From Fodinibius saliphilus (lineage in GTDB: Bacteria; Bacteroidota; Rhodothermia; Balneolales; Balneolaceae): a DNA stretch of 64,000 nt. The translations under genes and the position numbers were made by a program. Below are positions 18,343 to 27,576 of this stretch, in pieces. The notes under the pieces are model-generated. The model worked only from the letters and a program-made list of their open reading frames with translations, made no database searches and had not been told where the DNA came from. The first letter of the stretch is position 1, and each line of letters begins with the position of its first letter. The stretch lies in assembly GCF_005869845.1 (NCBI RefSeq), contig NZ_VAWF01000004.1, forward strand, positions 186,001 through 250,000. Reading direction: 5' to 3'.

Positions 18343-18885
18343 TTAAGCCTTTAATAGGATGAAATGCATGAGATAAATAAATACTGATACGACAGAAATA
18401 AATAGAGTTGATCCCTGAATAATAATTAAACCAGATGGAAGAGAGTTAGAAATAGAATCTATTATTTCCTCCGCACCTTTTTTGTCTTCAATCTCGTTAT
18501 CAGAAATTTCTTCAATTTCAAAACCATTAATATCCTCAAGTTCCTCTTTGATACTATTCAATACCAATCCTTCAATGACTGGTTTTAGTTTTTTCACTAT
18601 ATCATCTTTCATAGAATATAATTTTATCCAGAAACCAGATCCTAACGAGATTATTAGAGCTAATAATGCAACTATAGCATTAAAATTTAGCGGCTGAATC
18701 TCAGCCAATTTTAGTTGCACTAATAAAGCCGTAAAAAAACCTAATAAAGCTAATCCTATACTCGTAAACCACTTCGACTCATCAACTAATCTTTCAAAAG
18801 CCGCCTTAATTATATTAGCTGCAATCTCTCTTTTTTGGGTTTTGAATACTTCATCCACCGTTTCAATAATTTCTTCTTTACTCAT
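18343..18885 (-). CDS. Membrane protein of unknown function
   Basis: 180 residues. Three hydrophobic segments (about residues 41-60, 68-87 and 152-175) predict membrane helices; between the second and third is an acidic stretch rich in Glu and Asp. No family is recognised. It stands alone between large non-coding stretches within element A. The first ATG after the gap is used as start. Confidence 0.6.
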   Translation of the reverse strand: MSKEEIIETVDEVFKTQKREIAANIIKAAFERLVDESKWFTSIGLALLGFFTALLVQLKLAEIQPLNFNAIVALLALIISLGSGFWIKLYSMKDDIVKKLKPVIEGLVLNSIKEELEDINGFEIEEISDNEIEDKKGAEEIIDSISNSLPSGLIIIQGSTLFISVVSVFIYLMHFILLKA

Positions 18886-19062
18886 ATTATTTAAATGATT
18901 TTATGTGTGTATAAATGATTAGATTTATTGTGTTATTAAAGTAAAAGAACTTTAGAAACCTATTTGTTGAAGAGAATATTTAAGTAGAATAATGAGAGGT
19001 ACTTAACTTCATTTTTGCACCTATTTCAATAAATTCTGGCATTTTTCCTGGCATGAATAATT

Positions 19063-19108
19063 TTTAAGGGGGCCCCTAAGCCAATATGTAGACCCTACCC
19101 CCCTTAAA
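19063..19108. repeat. Inverted repeat in the gap after the membrane-protein gene
   Basis: TTTAAGGGGG (19063-19072) pairs with CCCCCTTAAA (19099-19108), with a 26-base loop. There is no T-run after either arm, so its role as a terminator is doubtful. It lies in the 550-base stretch 18886-19435, whose only other candidate is the short reading frame at 19241. Confidence 0.4.
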
Positions 19109-19240
19109 TAAACTCACCCCAAAAATAATATTGGATTCTTAGAGCGTCATAAATCCTTATCTCAATAAGCAATTTACTTAAAAAGAAAATCTCATTATTT
19201 AATAATTTTTGATCTAAATCCCTTTATTGCATTACATTAT

Positions 19241-19372
19241 ATGTATTATTTACTGGGTTTAATATTCTGTCTTGGCTTTATTATTGGTATGGTTAAAGGC
19301 AAAAAAGAGTTAGCAAGGGGTTTGAAAGCTTTTATAACTAATTCTCAAACAATTAATAAAGGACGTAGTTAA
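19241..19372 (+). CDS. Possible 43-residue single-pass membrane peptide
   Basis: An ATG-started frame encodes a hydrophobic helix (YYLLGLIFCLGFIIGMV) followed by a lysine/arginine-rich tail. This is the shape of small membrane-anchored regulators and of some toxins. No ribosome binding site stands out and no family is recognised. Upstream DNA is very AT-rich. It may be spurious. Confidence 0.35.
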   Translation: MYYLLGLIFCLGFIIGMVKGKKELARGLKAFITNSQTINKGRS

Positions 19373-19435
19373 CTATATTGACGACAACAACTAAATATTG
19401 GAAAATCGAAATCCTACTAAATCAGTAATTTTAAA

Positions 19436-19786
19436 ATGAGGCTTGAAAACTTAATTGAAAAAGTTAATGACTTTGCCGAAAAAAGGGACTGGGATCAATT
19501 CCATAGCCCCAAAAACCTTTCCATGGCTTTAAGTGCTGAGTCAGGAGAATTGCTTGACATATTCCAATGGCTGAAAGAAGAGGAATCTCTTAAAGACAAT
19601 CTCGATGATAATCTTAGGGAAGAAGCAAAGGATGAGCTAGCAGATATTTTTATTTATTTGATCAGGTTGAGCCAAAAGCTGGATATTGATTTAATCCAAG
19701 CTGCTAACAGTAAGCTGGATGACAACAAAAAAAAGTACCCCATTGAGTTATCAAAAGGTAATGCCACGAAATATAATCGTAGATAA
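19436..19786 (+). CDS. MazG-like nucleotide pyrophosphohydrolase
   Basis: 116 residues. RDWDQFHSPKNLSMALSAE is the entry helix of the dCTPase/MazG-like family, and the metal-binding pattern ExxE...ExxxD is seen as AESGELLDIFQW and KDELADIFIY. These all-alpha enzymes hydrolyse (d)NTPs to monophosphates and pyrophosphate, cleaning nucleotide pools or lowering alarmone levels. It ends 5 bases from the convergent HNH-HIT gene. In a defence island it may act on nucleotides used by phage, but housekeeping use is equally possible. Confidence 0.85.
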   Translation: MRLENLIEKVNDFAEKRDWDQFHSPKNLSMALSAESGELLDIFQWLKEEESLKDNLDDNLREEAKDELADIFIYLIRLSQKLDIDLIQAANSKLDDNKKKYPIELSKGNATKYNRR

Positions 19787-19791
19787 ACCTA

Positions 19792-20790
19792 TTACTCATT
19801 TGTTATATAATCACCTTTCCCCGGTATTACTTTTCTAATTCCACCAGTTGGGTCTTCAGTATCTCCATCTCTTCTTGGAATTACATGGATATGACAGTGT
19901 TCAACGGTCTGCCCAGCTGCTTTCCCTTCATTATTCCCAATATTGAATCCTGTTATAGTTGAATCCTCATTTTCTAAATCTCTTGTTATCTCTTTCAAAA
20001 GCTGGCTATAAGCATTCATTTCAGGTTGGGTTAAATCAATAAATGATTCTGTATGTCGCTTTGGGATCAAGAGAGTATGCTCTTTGGTAACAGGATATTC
20101 ATCTTTTATCGCAACGAATAGCTTATTGCTTGCTACTATCCCAGCATCTGTTATAGAACAAAAAATGCAGTTCTCCTTTCGATGATCGTAAATATTTTTT
20201 ATTGGTCTGAAATCAGTATCATCTCGATCCCTCTTCATAGCATTACAAGAATAACATAATGCCTGCAAGTTGGTGATGTCATCACTACCTCCGTGATTCC
20301 TTGGTAAAATATGGTCTACTTCCAATGCTTTTTCATCTGCTGGCGCGCCGCATAATTCACATCTAAAACTAGCTCGCTTTAAAACCTTGTACTTAATAGT
20401 ACCACTTATATCACCTGATGATTTCTTTCGATGATCATATATACTATCGCCACGAGCTTCCAAAAAAGCAGATAATTTTTCTTCACATAGGTCTATCAAA
20501 ATCGAAATTTCCTCATCATCCAGTTCACTATATCCATTCAATTTATAAACATTTTCGGAGGTATTACGAGAAACTACGTCATGCTTTCGCAATACACGCC
20601 CTACCATGTTGTTTGTAATATTTTTGTAATAATTAATCTGGGACTTGTCGTAGCTAAGTAGATGCTTCGCAATTTCCCGCTCCCTGCAATGCCCTCCTTC
20701 CTCAAGCAGCTTTATAATCATTGCTGGTTGATAGATATGAGACATTCTCATTTTATCATCAATAAATGATTTAAGATCAGAATAAGTCAT
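19792..20790 (-). CDS. HNH endonuclease fused to a HIT nucleotide-hydrolase domain
   Basis: 332 residues with three parts. Residues about 15-90 look like a winged-helix region. Residues 140-190 are an HNH nuclease with two zinc-binding CxxC pairs (CELC, CYSC) around LEVDHILPRNHGG. Residues 208-325 are a HIT domain with CIFC at its start and the catalytic histidine triad H298-C-H300-I-H302 followed by VIPR. HIT proteins hydrolyse or transfer nucleoside monophosphates from phosphoanhydrides. The combination of a DNA-cutting and a nucleotide-processing domain is unusual. It is divergent from the second mcrBC (75 bases between starts). Confidence 0.85.
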   Translation of the reverse strand: MTYSDLKSFIDDKMRMSHIYQPAMIIKLLEEGGHCREREIAKHLLSYDKSQINYYKNITNNMVGRVLRKHDVVSRNTSENVYKLNGYSELDDEEISILIDLCEEKLSAFLEARGDSIYDHRKKSSGDISGTIKYKVLKRASFRCELCGAPADEKALEVDHILPRNHGGSDDITNLQALCYSCNAMKRDRDDTDFRPIKNIYDHRKENCIFCSITDAGIVASNKLFVAIKDEYPVTKEHTLLIPKRHTESFIDLTQPEMNAYSQLLKEITRDLENEDSTITGFNIGNNEGKAAGQTVEHCHIHVIPRRDGDTEDPTGGIRKVIPGKGDYITNE

Positions 20791-20864
20791 TGATAAATAA
20801 ATTTTTAAAACTTCGCTTTATTTAATAACTAATAAACGAATTTCATAAAAATAGATCATCATAA

Positions 20865-22463
20865 ATGTCTGACATCTACATATTTACAGCATCTAATCCT
20901 ACTGCAAGAGAGCATCTGGATACTTCGGTCAAGTCACCTATAGAAGAAGAACTGTTAGAACAATATTTAGACCAAGAGCAGCTTGATGAACTTTCTCAAA
21001 AAAGCGATCAATTTTATGCTTGGGGAGCACAACCAGGTACGAGAAATATTCCAAACTGGAAGTCAATAGAGGATGGTGATTTAGTACTTGTTTATATTAA
21101 AGGGCATATCCACTTCGTATCAAGAATTTTTTACAAAGTACATAATCCAGCCCTTGCCGAAAAAATTTGGGGGCGTGAAAATGGGGAGACATGGGAGTAC
21201 ATGTACTTCTTTTATAAACCTATAGAACTTCCAGGCCCAGTCAAATGCCTCGATTACGATAGATACTTTTATGAATTTCAGGGTTTCACTCGACTTTCTG
21301 ATGAACGAAAAAACTACATCATCGAGGATTATGGATCCTATGAAACCTTTGCTAAAGAAGTTTTCAATATCAATCTAAGTAAAATTGGTGAGCAGGCTAC
21401 CCAAGGAGAATTATATATGAAAGGTGAAAAATATACTAATAAGATGAGCGAACCAGTCCCCGCTTCAAATATCCCTTTAAACCTTATTCTTTACGGTCCT
21501 CCAGGTACAGGCAAAACCTTCAGTACCATAAACTATGCAGTTTCAATAATTGAGGACAAACCTGTTGACCTTGCAATTAATGAGGATGAGAGTAAACGTC
21601 AAGAGCTAAGAGTCCATTTTGACAATTATGCCAAAAAAGGACAAATAGATTTCGTCACTTTTCATCAGTCATTCGCTTATGAAGATTTTATTGAAGGCAT
21701 TCGACCGATTTTATCTGATGGAGGCCAAAGCAATCGAGGTAGTGACATCAAATATGAAGTAAAAGATGGAATATTTAAACGATTAGTAGAGAAAGCAATT
21801 TCCAACCCCTCCGATAATTATGTACTGATAATTGATGAAATAAACAGAGGGAATATCGCCAATATCTTAGGCGAATTAATTACACTGATTGAACCAGATA
21901 AACGAAAAGGAAAAGCTGAGGAACTAACAACAATTCTTCCATATTCTGGCGATTCTTTTACCGTGCCTGACAACCTCTACATTATAGGTACTATGAATAC
22001 CGCAGACCGCAGTATTGAAGCTCTAGATACAGCCTTAAGAAGACGATTCAATTTTAATGAGGTTCAACCCAACCCAACACTTCTAGACGGTCTAAAAATC
22101 GACAATATTCCGTTGGAGGACTTACTCCGTACTATTAACAACCGAATAACCCGTCTTCTTGATCACGAACATCAAATTGGTCACAGTTACTTTTTATCCT
22201 TAGAAAAAAGTGCCAGCAAAGAGGACTTGAAACAAATATTTGAAGACCGATTAATCCCCTTGCTGAAAGAATACTTTTATTCTGACCTTGGAAAGATTGG
22301 CTTGATACTTGGAAATTCCTTTATCCGAGCAAAAAGTAATGGTCAGACAAATATCTTTGCCGATTTTAATCATTACCAAGATTTAGCTCAAGATTACGGG
22401 GATCGAGAAATATTTGAAATCACCGATTCAAATAATTGGGACTTCAGCCAAATTCTAAAATAG
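20865..22463 (+). CDS. mcrB: McrB-type AAA GTPase, system 2, with N-terminal PUA/EVE-like domain
   Basis: 532 residues. The N-terminal 170 residues form a PUA/EVE-like reader (YIFTASNPTAREH, then GDLVLVYIKGHIHFVSRI). The AAA part has Walker A GPPGTGKTF near residue 211, Walker B VLIIDEINRGN and GTMNTADRS, the McrB signature. A smaller protein than system 1 and not closely similar to it outside the motor. It ends 11 bases before mcrC. The likely role is binding modified or foreign DNA and powering cleavage by McrC. Confidence 0.88.
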   Translation: MSDIYIFTASNPTAREHLDTSVKSPIEEELLEQYLDQEQLDELSQKSDQFYAWGAQPGTRNIPNWKSIEDGDLVLVYIKGHIHFVSRIFYKVHNPALAEKIWGRENGETWEYMYFFYKPIELPGPVKCLDYDRYFYEFQGFTRLSDERKNYIIEDYGSYETFAKEVFNINLSKIGEQATQGELYMKGEKYTNKMSEPVPASNIPLNLILYGPPGTGKTFSTINYAVSIIEDKPVDLAINEDESKRQELRVHFDNYAKKGQIDFVTFHQSFAYEDFIEGIRPILSDGGQSNRGSDIKYEVKDGIFKRLVEKAISNPSDNYVLIIDEINRGNIANILGELITLIEPDKRKGKAEELTTILPYSGDSFTVPDNLYIIGTMNTADRSIEALDTALRRRFNFNEVQPNPTLLDGLKIDNIPLEDLLRTINNRITRLLDHEHQIGHSYFLSLEKSASKEDLKQIFEDRLIPLLKEYFYSDLGKIGLILGNSFIRAKSNGQTNIFADFNHYQDLAQDYGDREIFEITDSNNWDFSQILK

Positions 22464-22474
22464 GTATATCTACG

Positions 22475-23716
22475 GTGAAAACAATTCGTGTTTATGAACG
22501 CAGTAAAATTTATGCCGGACAAAGGGGCAAACTAACCAAAGATCAGTATAATGCTCTTCTGAAATTCAATTCCTCTAAAGGCAGCAAATATTTCACCCCC
22601 ATTTATAATGGCATTAAATTTAACCAGTACGTAGGTGTAATAAGTGTTGGGAATTTAACTATTGAGATATTGCCCAAACTTGATAGCATTGAAGATGAGA
22701 AATCGGAGCTTTGGCATTCTTTTTTGATAGACTTGTTTAGAGAATGCAGAATCCTAACCCCCTCAGCTCCTACTTTCGCCAGCCTGAAACTCAAAAATAA
22801 CTCAATTCTTGAACTTTATTTTAAGCTATTCCTAAGTGAGATCGAATACCTTATTCGCACAGGTCTTTTCAAGAAGTATATAAACAAGGCAGAGAACCTA
22901 AATGCCCTTAAAGGGAAAATGGACTTTAATCAACACATTAATAAAAACCTTCTTCATAAGGAGTGCTTTTACGTTAACTATAAAGCCTACTCTTACAATC
23001 ATGTTGTTAATCAAATTTTGTCGAAAGCCATCTCGATTGTTTCCAGTTTAAGTGATAGCCCTGATATTCAAGATCGTGTTAAGTCCATCAACTTGAGTTT
23101 CCCAGAAGTAGACGATTTACAAGTTGATGAGTCTATCTTTCAAAAACTAGAATTCAATAGAAAAAGTGAAAAATATCGCGAAGCTTTAGAGATTGCCAAA
23201 TTGTTGATACTTAACTACAGTCCTGATGTCCAGGTAGGTGGCAACAACGTTTTGGCACTACTATTCGATATGGAAGAGCTCTTTGAAGAGTATACCTTTC
23301 GCCGACTGAAGAGACATTCCTTGAATAATGAAAATATCACTATAAAGCGCCAAGTATCTACAAAGTTTTGGGAAACACGTACTATACGGCCCGATATTGT
23401 CTTACAGATAGATGGCATTAGATATGTCATTGACACCAAATGGAAATCTCTACAACAAGCCTATCCAGATGTCAATGACCTACGGCAAATGTATGTTTAT
23501 AATCAATACTTCGATGGTGATATTAGTATTCTATTATATCCTCAGGCTGGCTCAACGAGTAATTTAGAGGGTGAATTTCATATCCCTCAAAAATTATCTG
23601 GTTTAATACCAGAAAAGGATAAATGTTTAATATACTTTTTACCAATTATAAATGACGGTATAAACAGGCAAGCATGTCAAGAGATGTTGCTTGATTTACA
23701 AAAAAGAACCAATTAG
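22475..23716 (+). CDS. mcrC: McrC-type nuclease subunit of McrBC system 2
   Basis: 413 residues from the GTG at 22475, 11 bases after mcrB; a TTG at 22436 would overlap mcrB and is less likely. The N-terminal beta-rich part (YVGVISVGNLTIEILPKL) is the McrC DUF2357-like domain. The PD-(D/E)xK core is seen as RPDIVLQIDGIRYVIDTKW, with Asp and the D-T-K triad as catalytic residues, and YNQYFDGDISILLYP as the last core strand. Works with the preceding McrB. Confidence 0.88.
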   Translation: MKTIRVYERSKIYAGQRGKLTKDQYNALLKFNSSKGSKYFTPIYNGIKFNQYVGVISVGNLTIEILPKLDSIEDEKSELWHSFLIDLFRECRILTPSAPTFASLKLKNNSILELYFKLFLSEIEYLIRTGLFKKYINKAENLNALKGKMDFNQHINKNLLHKECFYVNYKAYSYNHVVNQILSKAISIVSSLSDSPDIQDRVKSINLSFPEVDDLQVDESIFQKLEFNRKSEKYREALEIAKLLILNYSPDVQVGGNNVLALLFDMEELFEEYTFRRLKRHSLNNENITIKRQVSTKFWETRTIRPDIVLQIDGIRYVIDTKWKSLQQAYPDVNDLRQMYVYNQYFDGDISILLYPQAGSTSNLEGEFHIPQKLSGLIPEKDKCLIYFLPIINDGINRQACQEMLLDLQKRTN

Positions 23717-23755
23717 ATTCCGATTTACTAATAAACTCCATCTACAGAAAACGCT

Positions 23756-24373
23756 ATGCGAGCTTTTAAAATCATTGGGATAGGTATATTCTTTTTTTGC
23801 CATTCACTTTCCTTTGCCCAGTATAGCTTTGATGTTAAAACTGACTTGGATGAGAAACAGGATCTTCAGGTATTAAAACAAGCAGTTAAAAAATCTATTG
23901 AAGAAGCCAACTGGGCCTCAAATCAAGAAATGGGGGAAGACTTTTCACTTTGGCTTACATCCATAAATCGGAAACATGAAGGAGATTCTTTGACAGTATC
24001 CATTATTGTTCACCTTCGGACCAAGGCCATGTTCACAAAAGGAGATTTCATTGCTGGCAGAAAAATAACTTGGCAATACAATTGGGAAAAGGCAATGCAA
24101 TTTGCTGCTGATTCACTATCAGAATCATTACTAACTCTAGAAAATAGCCCAAATAGTGATCAAGTAGTTGATAAAATGACATCAATGTTTAGCTCAATAT
24201 CAATGGTCACCGGAACTCCCTTGCCTACTCAAATGTCTGGAGCTTTCATTTCTGATATGACTAATATTGTTCGAATGGTTTTTAAACGTGACCCTTCGCC
24301 TGTTGAGGTCTTAGAGAATATATATTTAAGCCACTTAGTTTTAAAGGCAACCAAAAACATGATTAAACAATAA
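23756..24373 (+). CDS. Exported protein of unknown function
   Basis: 205 residues with a clear N-terminal signal peptide (about residues 1-21, ending SLSFAQ), so it is exported. The mature part has no recognisable family. It begins 39 bases after the second mcrC and may be part of the same transcript. The following short gene is 14 bases away. A role in the McrBC system is not supported by sequence. Confidence 0.6.
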   Translation: MRAFKIIGIGIFFFCHSLSFAQYSFDVKTDLDEKQDLQVLKQAVKKSIEEANWASNQEMGEDFSLWLTSINRKHEGDSLTVSIIVHLRTKAMFTKGDFIAGRKITWQYNWEKAMQFAADSLSESLLTLENSPNSDQVVDKMTSMFSSISMVTGTPLPTQMSGAFISDMTNIVRMVFKRDPSPVEVLENIYLSHLVLKATKNMIKQ

Positions 24374-24387
24374 TTCCCCTCTGAGAA

Positions 24388-24663
24388 ATGAATAAATTAA
24401 AAGAAGCCAAAAAAATTATCACTTTTTTGGTCATAGCATTAATTCTGGCTGTCACAAATCCCTCCAAAGAATCCCATAAGCAAGGGATCAAAGAGAAGTA
24501 TAACTCTCAAAACCCAATAACTGGCGCATTAGGTGGCGGATATCTTACATCAGAGAATACTGAATACCGTAGTTATGGCGTTTTCTCTCTTTGTAAAATT
24601 AATTCGGGTGGAGCCAGCTTTGGCATTCTGGGTATGGTATTTGTTTCTGACCTAGATATTTAA
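24388..24663 (+). CDS. DUF4359-like small membrane or exported protein
   Basis: 91 residues. One N-terminal hydrophobic helix is followed by AVTNPSKESH, a hallmark I associate with DUF4359 proteins. Function is unknown. It is probably co-transcribed with the exported protein before it. A 56-base gap follows, before the convergent replication-like gene. Confidence 0.55.
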   Translation: MNKLKEAKKIITFLVIALILAVTNPSKESHKQGIKEKYNSQNPITGALGGGYLTSENTEYRSYGVFSLCKINSGGASFGILGMVFVSDLDI

Positions 24664-24719
24664 CTTTCTCAATTAAATATTATCGGCGCGCCGCATAAAT
24701 TTTATGCTCCTAATAGTAA

Positions 24720-25421
24720 TTAAAAGGGGGAGTCTGTATTCAAGTTAGGATTTGTCTCAGGCAAGTCCCCTAACTTTTGATCATAATCTTTATCTGACCT
24801 TTGACCAAAAACTTCATCTTGATAAGGTAACTTCAAAATAGTTGAGGGAAAGCATAAATCGGTAATATGGTCACCATTAAGTTTGACTAACTTTTCCAAG
24901 AATTTAGCAGAATAGTTCATCAGACTCATAAACCCCCCATATATCACTTTTGATAAAGCCTTTTCTGCTTCATTTTTTTCGTTACCAACCTCCCAAACCT
25001 TAAAATTCACAAACTCATAAACTTCATCAGTACTGATTCTACCAGGATTATTTTCAAGATATTTAACAAGAATTCTCCGAAGGATTACATTTTCAATATA
25101 GTTGAATTGTGGCTTTTCAATATTATCTGTAATCATTTCCACTTGAAACGGCAGATAATCTATTAGCAACCAATTACCATTTCTAAGCTTTTTTATCTTT
25201 TCCTCCTCTGAATTTATCCTCTGATAAAAGGTTTCTAAGTCAAATTCATCTACTTTAGCTAATATGGCCATCTTTACTGTATCTGGCTCCAATACTCCAA
25301 TCCTGTCGCACTCAGTCCATAAATAGATGTAAGTAAACTGATATTCCATTGGGAGTGACTGAAACCAGCAATATTCCCAAAGTTCAGTATCTAAGAAAAC
25401 CTTATTTCTTGGTTCTTCCAT
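24720..25421 (-). CDS. Replication-organiser-like protein 1
   Basis: 233 residues. The N-terminal part (about residues 8-60: WEYCWFQSLPMEYQF and TECDRIGVLEPD) resembles that of the neighbouring gene at 25501 and of phage/plasmid replisome-organiser N-terminal domains, which have a 'W-x-x-L-x-x-x-x-x-x-F-x-x-L...C-D-x-x-G-V' pattern. The C-terminal half is charged and ends in a disordered tail. It probably belongs to the replication or maintenance block of element A. Identification rests on pattern only. Confidence 0.5.
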   Translation of the reverse strand: MEEPRNKVFLDTELWEYCWFQSLPMEYQFTYIYLWTECDRIGVLEPDTVKMAILAKVDEFDLETFYQRINSEEEKIKKLRNGNWLLIDYLPFQVEMITDNIEKPQFNYIENVILRRILVKYLENNPGRISTDEVYEFVNFKVWEVGNEKNEAEKALSKVIYGGFMSLMNYSAKFLEKLVKLNGDHITDLCFPSTILKLPYQDEVFGQRSDKDYDQKLGDLPETNPNLNTDSPF

Positions 25422-25500
25422 AATAGTTCTAATTGTTAGTTTGAAATTATTTCTTGGTCATTCAGACATTGGCATACAAAGTCTAATCAGCTTCAAGCAC

Positions 25501-26295
25501 TTAAAATGGTATTTCCTTTGATCTTTTAATTTCTTCAAAAAATAAATCCGGTGGTTTCAATTCTTCTTCATCTATTTTTTTTATCTCATCCAGCAGATAT
25601 TTTTCAGGTTCATTTACGCCTTCTTCTTCTAAGATTGAAAATACATCCCCAATTTCAGTGATTATTGAAAAGCTTGCACTGTTTTTATCCACGTTTGGAA
25701 AAACACTTAAAATGTTTTCTGCTTTATTAATTAAATCATCTGGTAAACCAATATTGTTACCATTACTAGAACCTTTACTAATATCTTTACCATTACTATA
25801 ACCCTTAGCAAACCCTTGACTTACCCTTAGACTACCCTTAAGATTGCTTTCAGAAGTAGTAATATTTTCCCTTGGTAGATCATCGGTATAGTTACTATAT
25901 AATTCAGGATCATCCTCAACAGCTTCGGTAAAGATGCCATGTTCTTTAAGTTTCCTCACTATACTTTTATGTGGTGGACTTTTGGATGATAAAGTTCCTC
26001 CCTTTCCTGCCTGTTGAAAACGAACAAAGTTTTTTAGCCATAGTCTTTGATCATTCAACTTTTTCAATCTTGTTGAATCCTTATTTAAAACATCAACAAA
26101 GTTCGTAACGAACTCTTCGCTTATTTTAAAACCTAAGTATGCACTATCAACTGGAAAATGAAGTTGAAAAACTCCTGCCAGATCGCAACGATTATTCAGA
26201 TAAAGCCAAAATAATCTCTGCTTTAAATTTAACCGAGTGAAATAAGGTTTTTCCCAAACAGATGGTTTGGTAAATCGCTTTCCAATATTCGACAT
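25501..26295 (-). CDS. Replication-organiser-like protein 2
   Basis: 264 residues. The N-terminal segment (KPYFTRLNLKQRLFWLYL then NRCDLAGVFQLH) aligns by eye with that of the gene at 24720. The middle contains a low-complexity Ser/Asn/Lys stretch, and the C-terminus is acidic. Such proteins often load helicase at the origin of phage-like elements. It lies just downstream of the AlpA-like gene in the same direction. Confidence in the function is moderate to low. Confidence 0.5.
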   Translation of the reverse strand: MSNIGKRFTKPSVWEKPYFTRLNLKQRLFWLYLNNRCDLAGVFQLHFPVDSAYLGFKISEEFVTNFVDVLNKDSTRLKKLNDQRLWLKNFVRFQQAGKGGTLSSKSPPHKSIVRKLKEHGIFTEAVEDDPELYSNYTDDLPRENITTSESNLKGSLRVSQGFAKGYSNGKDISKGSSNGNNIGLPDDLINKAENILSVFPNVDKNSASFSIITEIGDVFSILEEEGVNEPEKYLLDEIKKIDEEELKPPDLFFEEIKRSKEIPF

Positions 26296-26322
26296 AATAA
26301 ACCTCCAAGCTAGGTCTTCTAT

Positions 26323-26529
26323 TTATCCTTTTCGACCCGGAAGTTCACTTGGAATAATTTCAGTATTGGCCTCAATCCATTCCATCACTTCACTTTCCCG
26401 AAAGCCAACTGCTTGTTTAGAAATGCGTACCTTTCTAGGAAAGTCAGGTTCTTTCATACGCTCATAAAGTGTACTAATACTGATTCCAAGCTTTTCTGCT
26501 AATGCATTTGGTCTAATTAATTTTTCCAT
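26323..26529 (-). CDS. AlpA-like DNA-binding regulator / excisionase
   Basis: 68 residues. LIRPNALAEKLGISISTLYERMKEPDFPRKVRI is a MerR-like winged helix-turn-helix of the AlpA family, followed by the wing and the recognition helix ending VMEWIEAN. AlpA proteins in P4-like elements activate integrase or act as excision factors. Its place between the replication-like genes and the integrase fits that role. Confidence 0.85.
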   Translation of the reverse strand: MEKLIRPNALAEKLGISISTLYERMKEPDFPRKVRISKQAVGFRESEVMEWIEANTEIIPSELPGRKG

Positions 26530-26605
26530 AGTTAGTAACTGTTTGGTTGTAATTGGAACTGCTACTAACCTAGAAGAGGCGGGGCAATCAGTAAATGATC
26601 GAATA

Positions 26606-27571
26606 TTAGTTCATTTTTTCAATCATATAGTAAGAGCCTCCCTTGAAAACGATGTCATATCTAATCAACTCTGGATTACCTAAAAGATACCAAGCTTTTA
26701 GAAACTTTATTTTTAATGCTTTTGCTGCACCTCTTGTTGAAGCATATCGTGTATTTTCGCGCAAATATTCAGCCAATTGTTTGATGACTATCTTACCATT
26801 TTTTGTATAACCAATCCCCTTATCAAATGCTTCCTGGCACTTGATTACAATAATCTCAGGCTCCTCATTTGTTTTTGTTCCGACAATAGGTTTCTCAAGA
26901 TTATGATATCTCAGAGCTTCATATCGCTTACGGTATAGCTCTTCCAACAAGTCAAGATCATAATCTCTTTCATTTCGAAAAAATATATAATCAAGCTCAA
27001 ATATTATCCTTAATACTGTTGTTTCATTCGGCAAACTATGATACAACCTTTCGCATAACTTAACTTTATAACCTACTTCTTGTATCAAATACTTTCTTGA
27101 ATAAACAGCTAACTTTGAATCAACCTCATCTTTTAATGAATCCTGATTGTTTCCCTTATGCTCTTTTCTAAAGCTTTCAAATAATCCTGAAATGTCAATC
27201 AAATCATGACATTTAATCTTTAGAGTTTCAAAATACCATTCGACTAATTTATCATGAATTGAATCGTGATTGGAGCCTTCAGCTATTTCATGGTTTATTA
27301 GATTGGTATACTCTGTAATTAACAAGTTATTTTTCAGAATATAATTGATTTCGCGATCTCCAAAGTCTGGGTCATTCCAAAACTCTTCTCGCAAAAATTC
27401 AACTTTTTGAAACCCCAACTCCTCTGCATATTCCTTTAATTTCTCTTGTGCATCTGATTTCAAATCAGCTAATTCAGAGCTAAGCATTTTACTCTCGGCC
27501 GAGCTTGCAATTTTATCTGGGTCGTAAATTAGATCACTGAGGTATTCTTCAGTTTCAAAAACATAATCCAT
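26606..27571 (-). CDS. Element-borne protein of unknown function
   Basis: 321 residues, mostly helical and charged, with no motif I recognise. The C-terminal 70 residues (KNGKIVIKQLAEYLREN...) resemble a helix-turn-helix-like tail but this is uncertain. It starts 5 bases after the integrase stop, in the same direction, so both are likely co-transcribed from the integrase promoter. It may be an integration cofactor. Confidence 0.6.
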   Translation of the reverse strand: MDYVFETEEYLSDLIYDPDKIASSAESKMLSSELADLKSDAQEKLKEYAEELGFQKVEFLREEFWNDPDFGDREINYILKNNLLITEYTNLINHEIAEGSNHDSIHDKLVEWYFETLKIKCHDLIDISGLFESFRKEHKGNNQDSLKDEVDSKLAVYSRKYLIQEVGYKVKLCERLYHSLPNETTVLRIIFELDYIFFRNERDYDLDLLEELYRKRYEALRYHNLEKPIVGTKTNEEPEIIVIKCQEAFDKGIGYTKNGKIVIKQLAEYLRENTRYASTRGAAKALKIKFLKAWYLLGNPELIRYDIVFKGGSYYMIEKMN

Positions 27572-27576
27572 AACTA

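Noticed and set aside
20342-24698. A 14-base GC-rich sequence GGCGCGCCGCATAA at 20342 and 24685 in AT-rich DNA
   Set aside because: The first copy is part of the HNH-HIT coding sequence, the second lies in a gap, and flanks are unrelated. Two copies of a 14-mer are not enough to call a repeat element.
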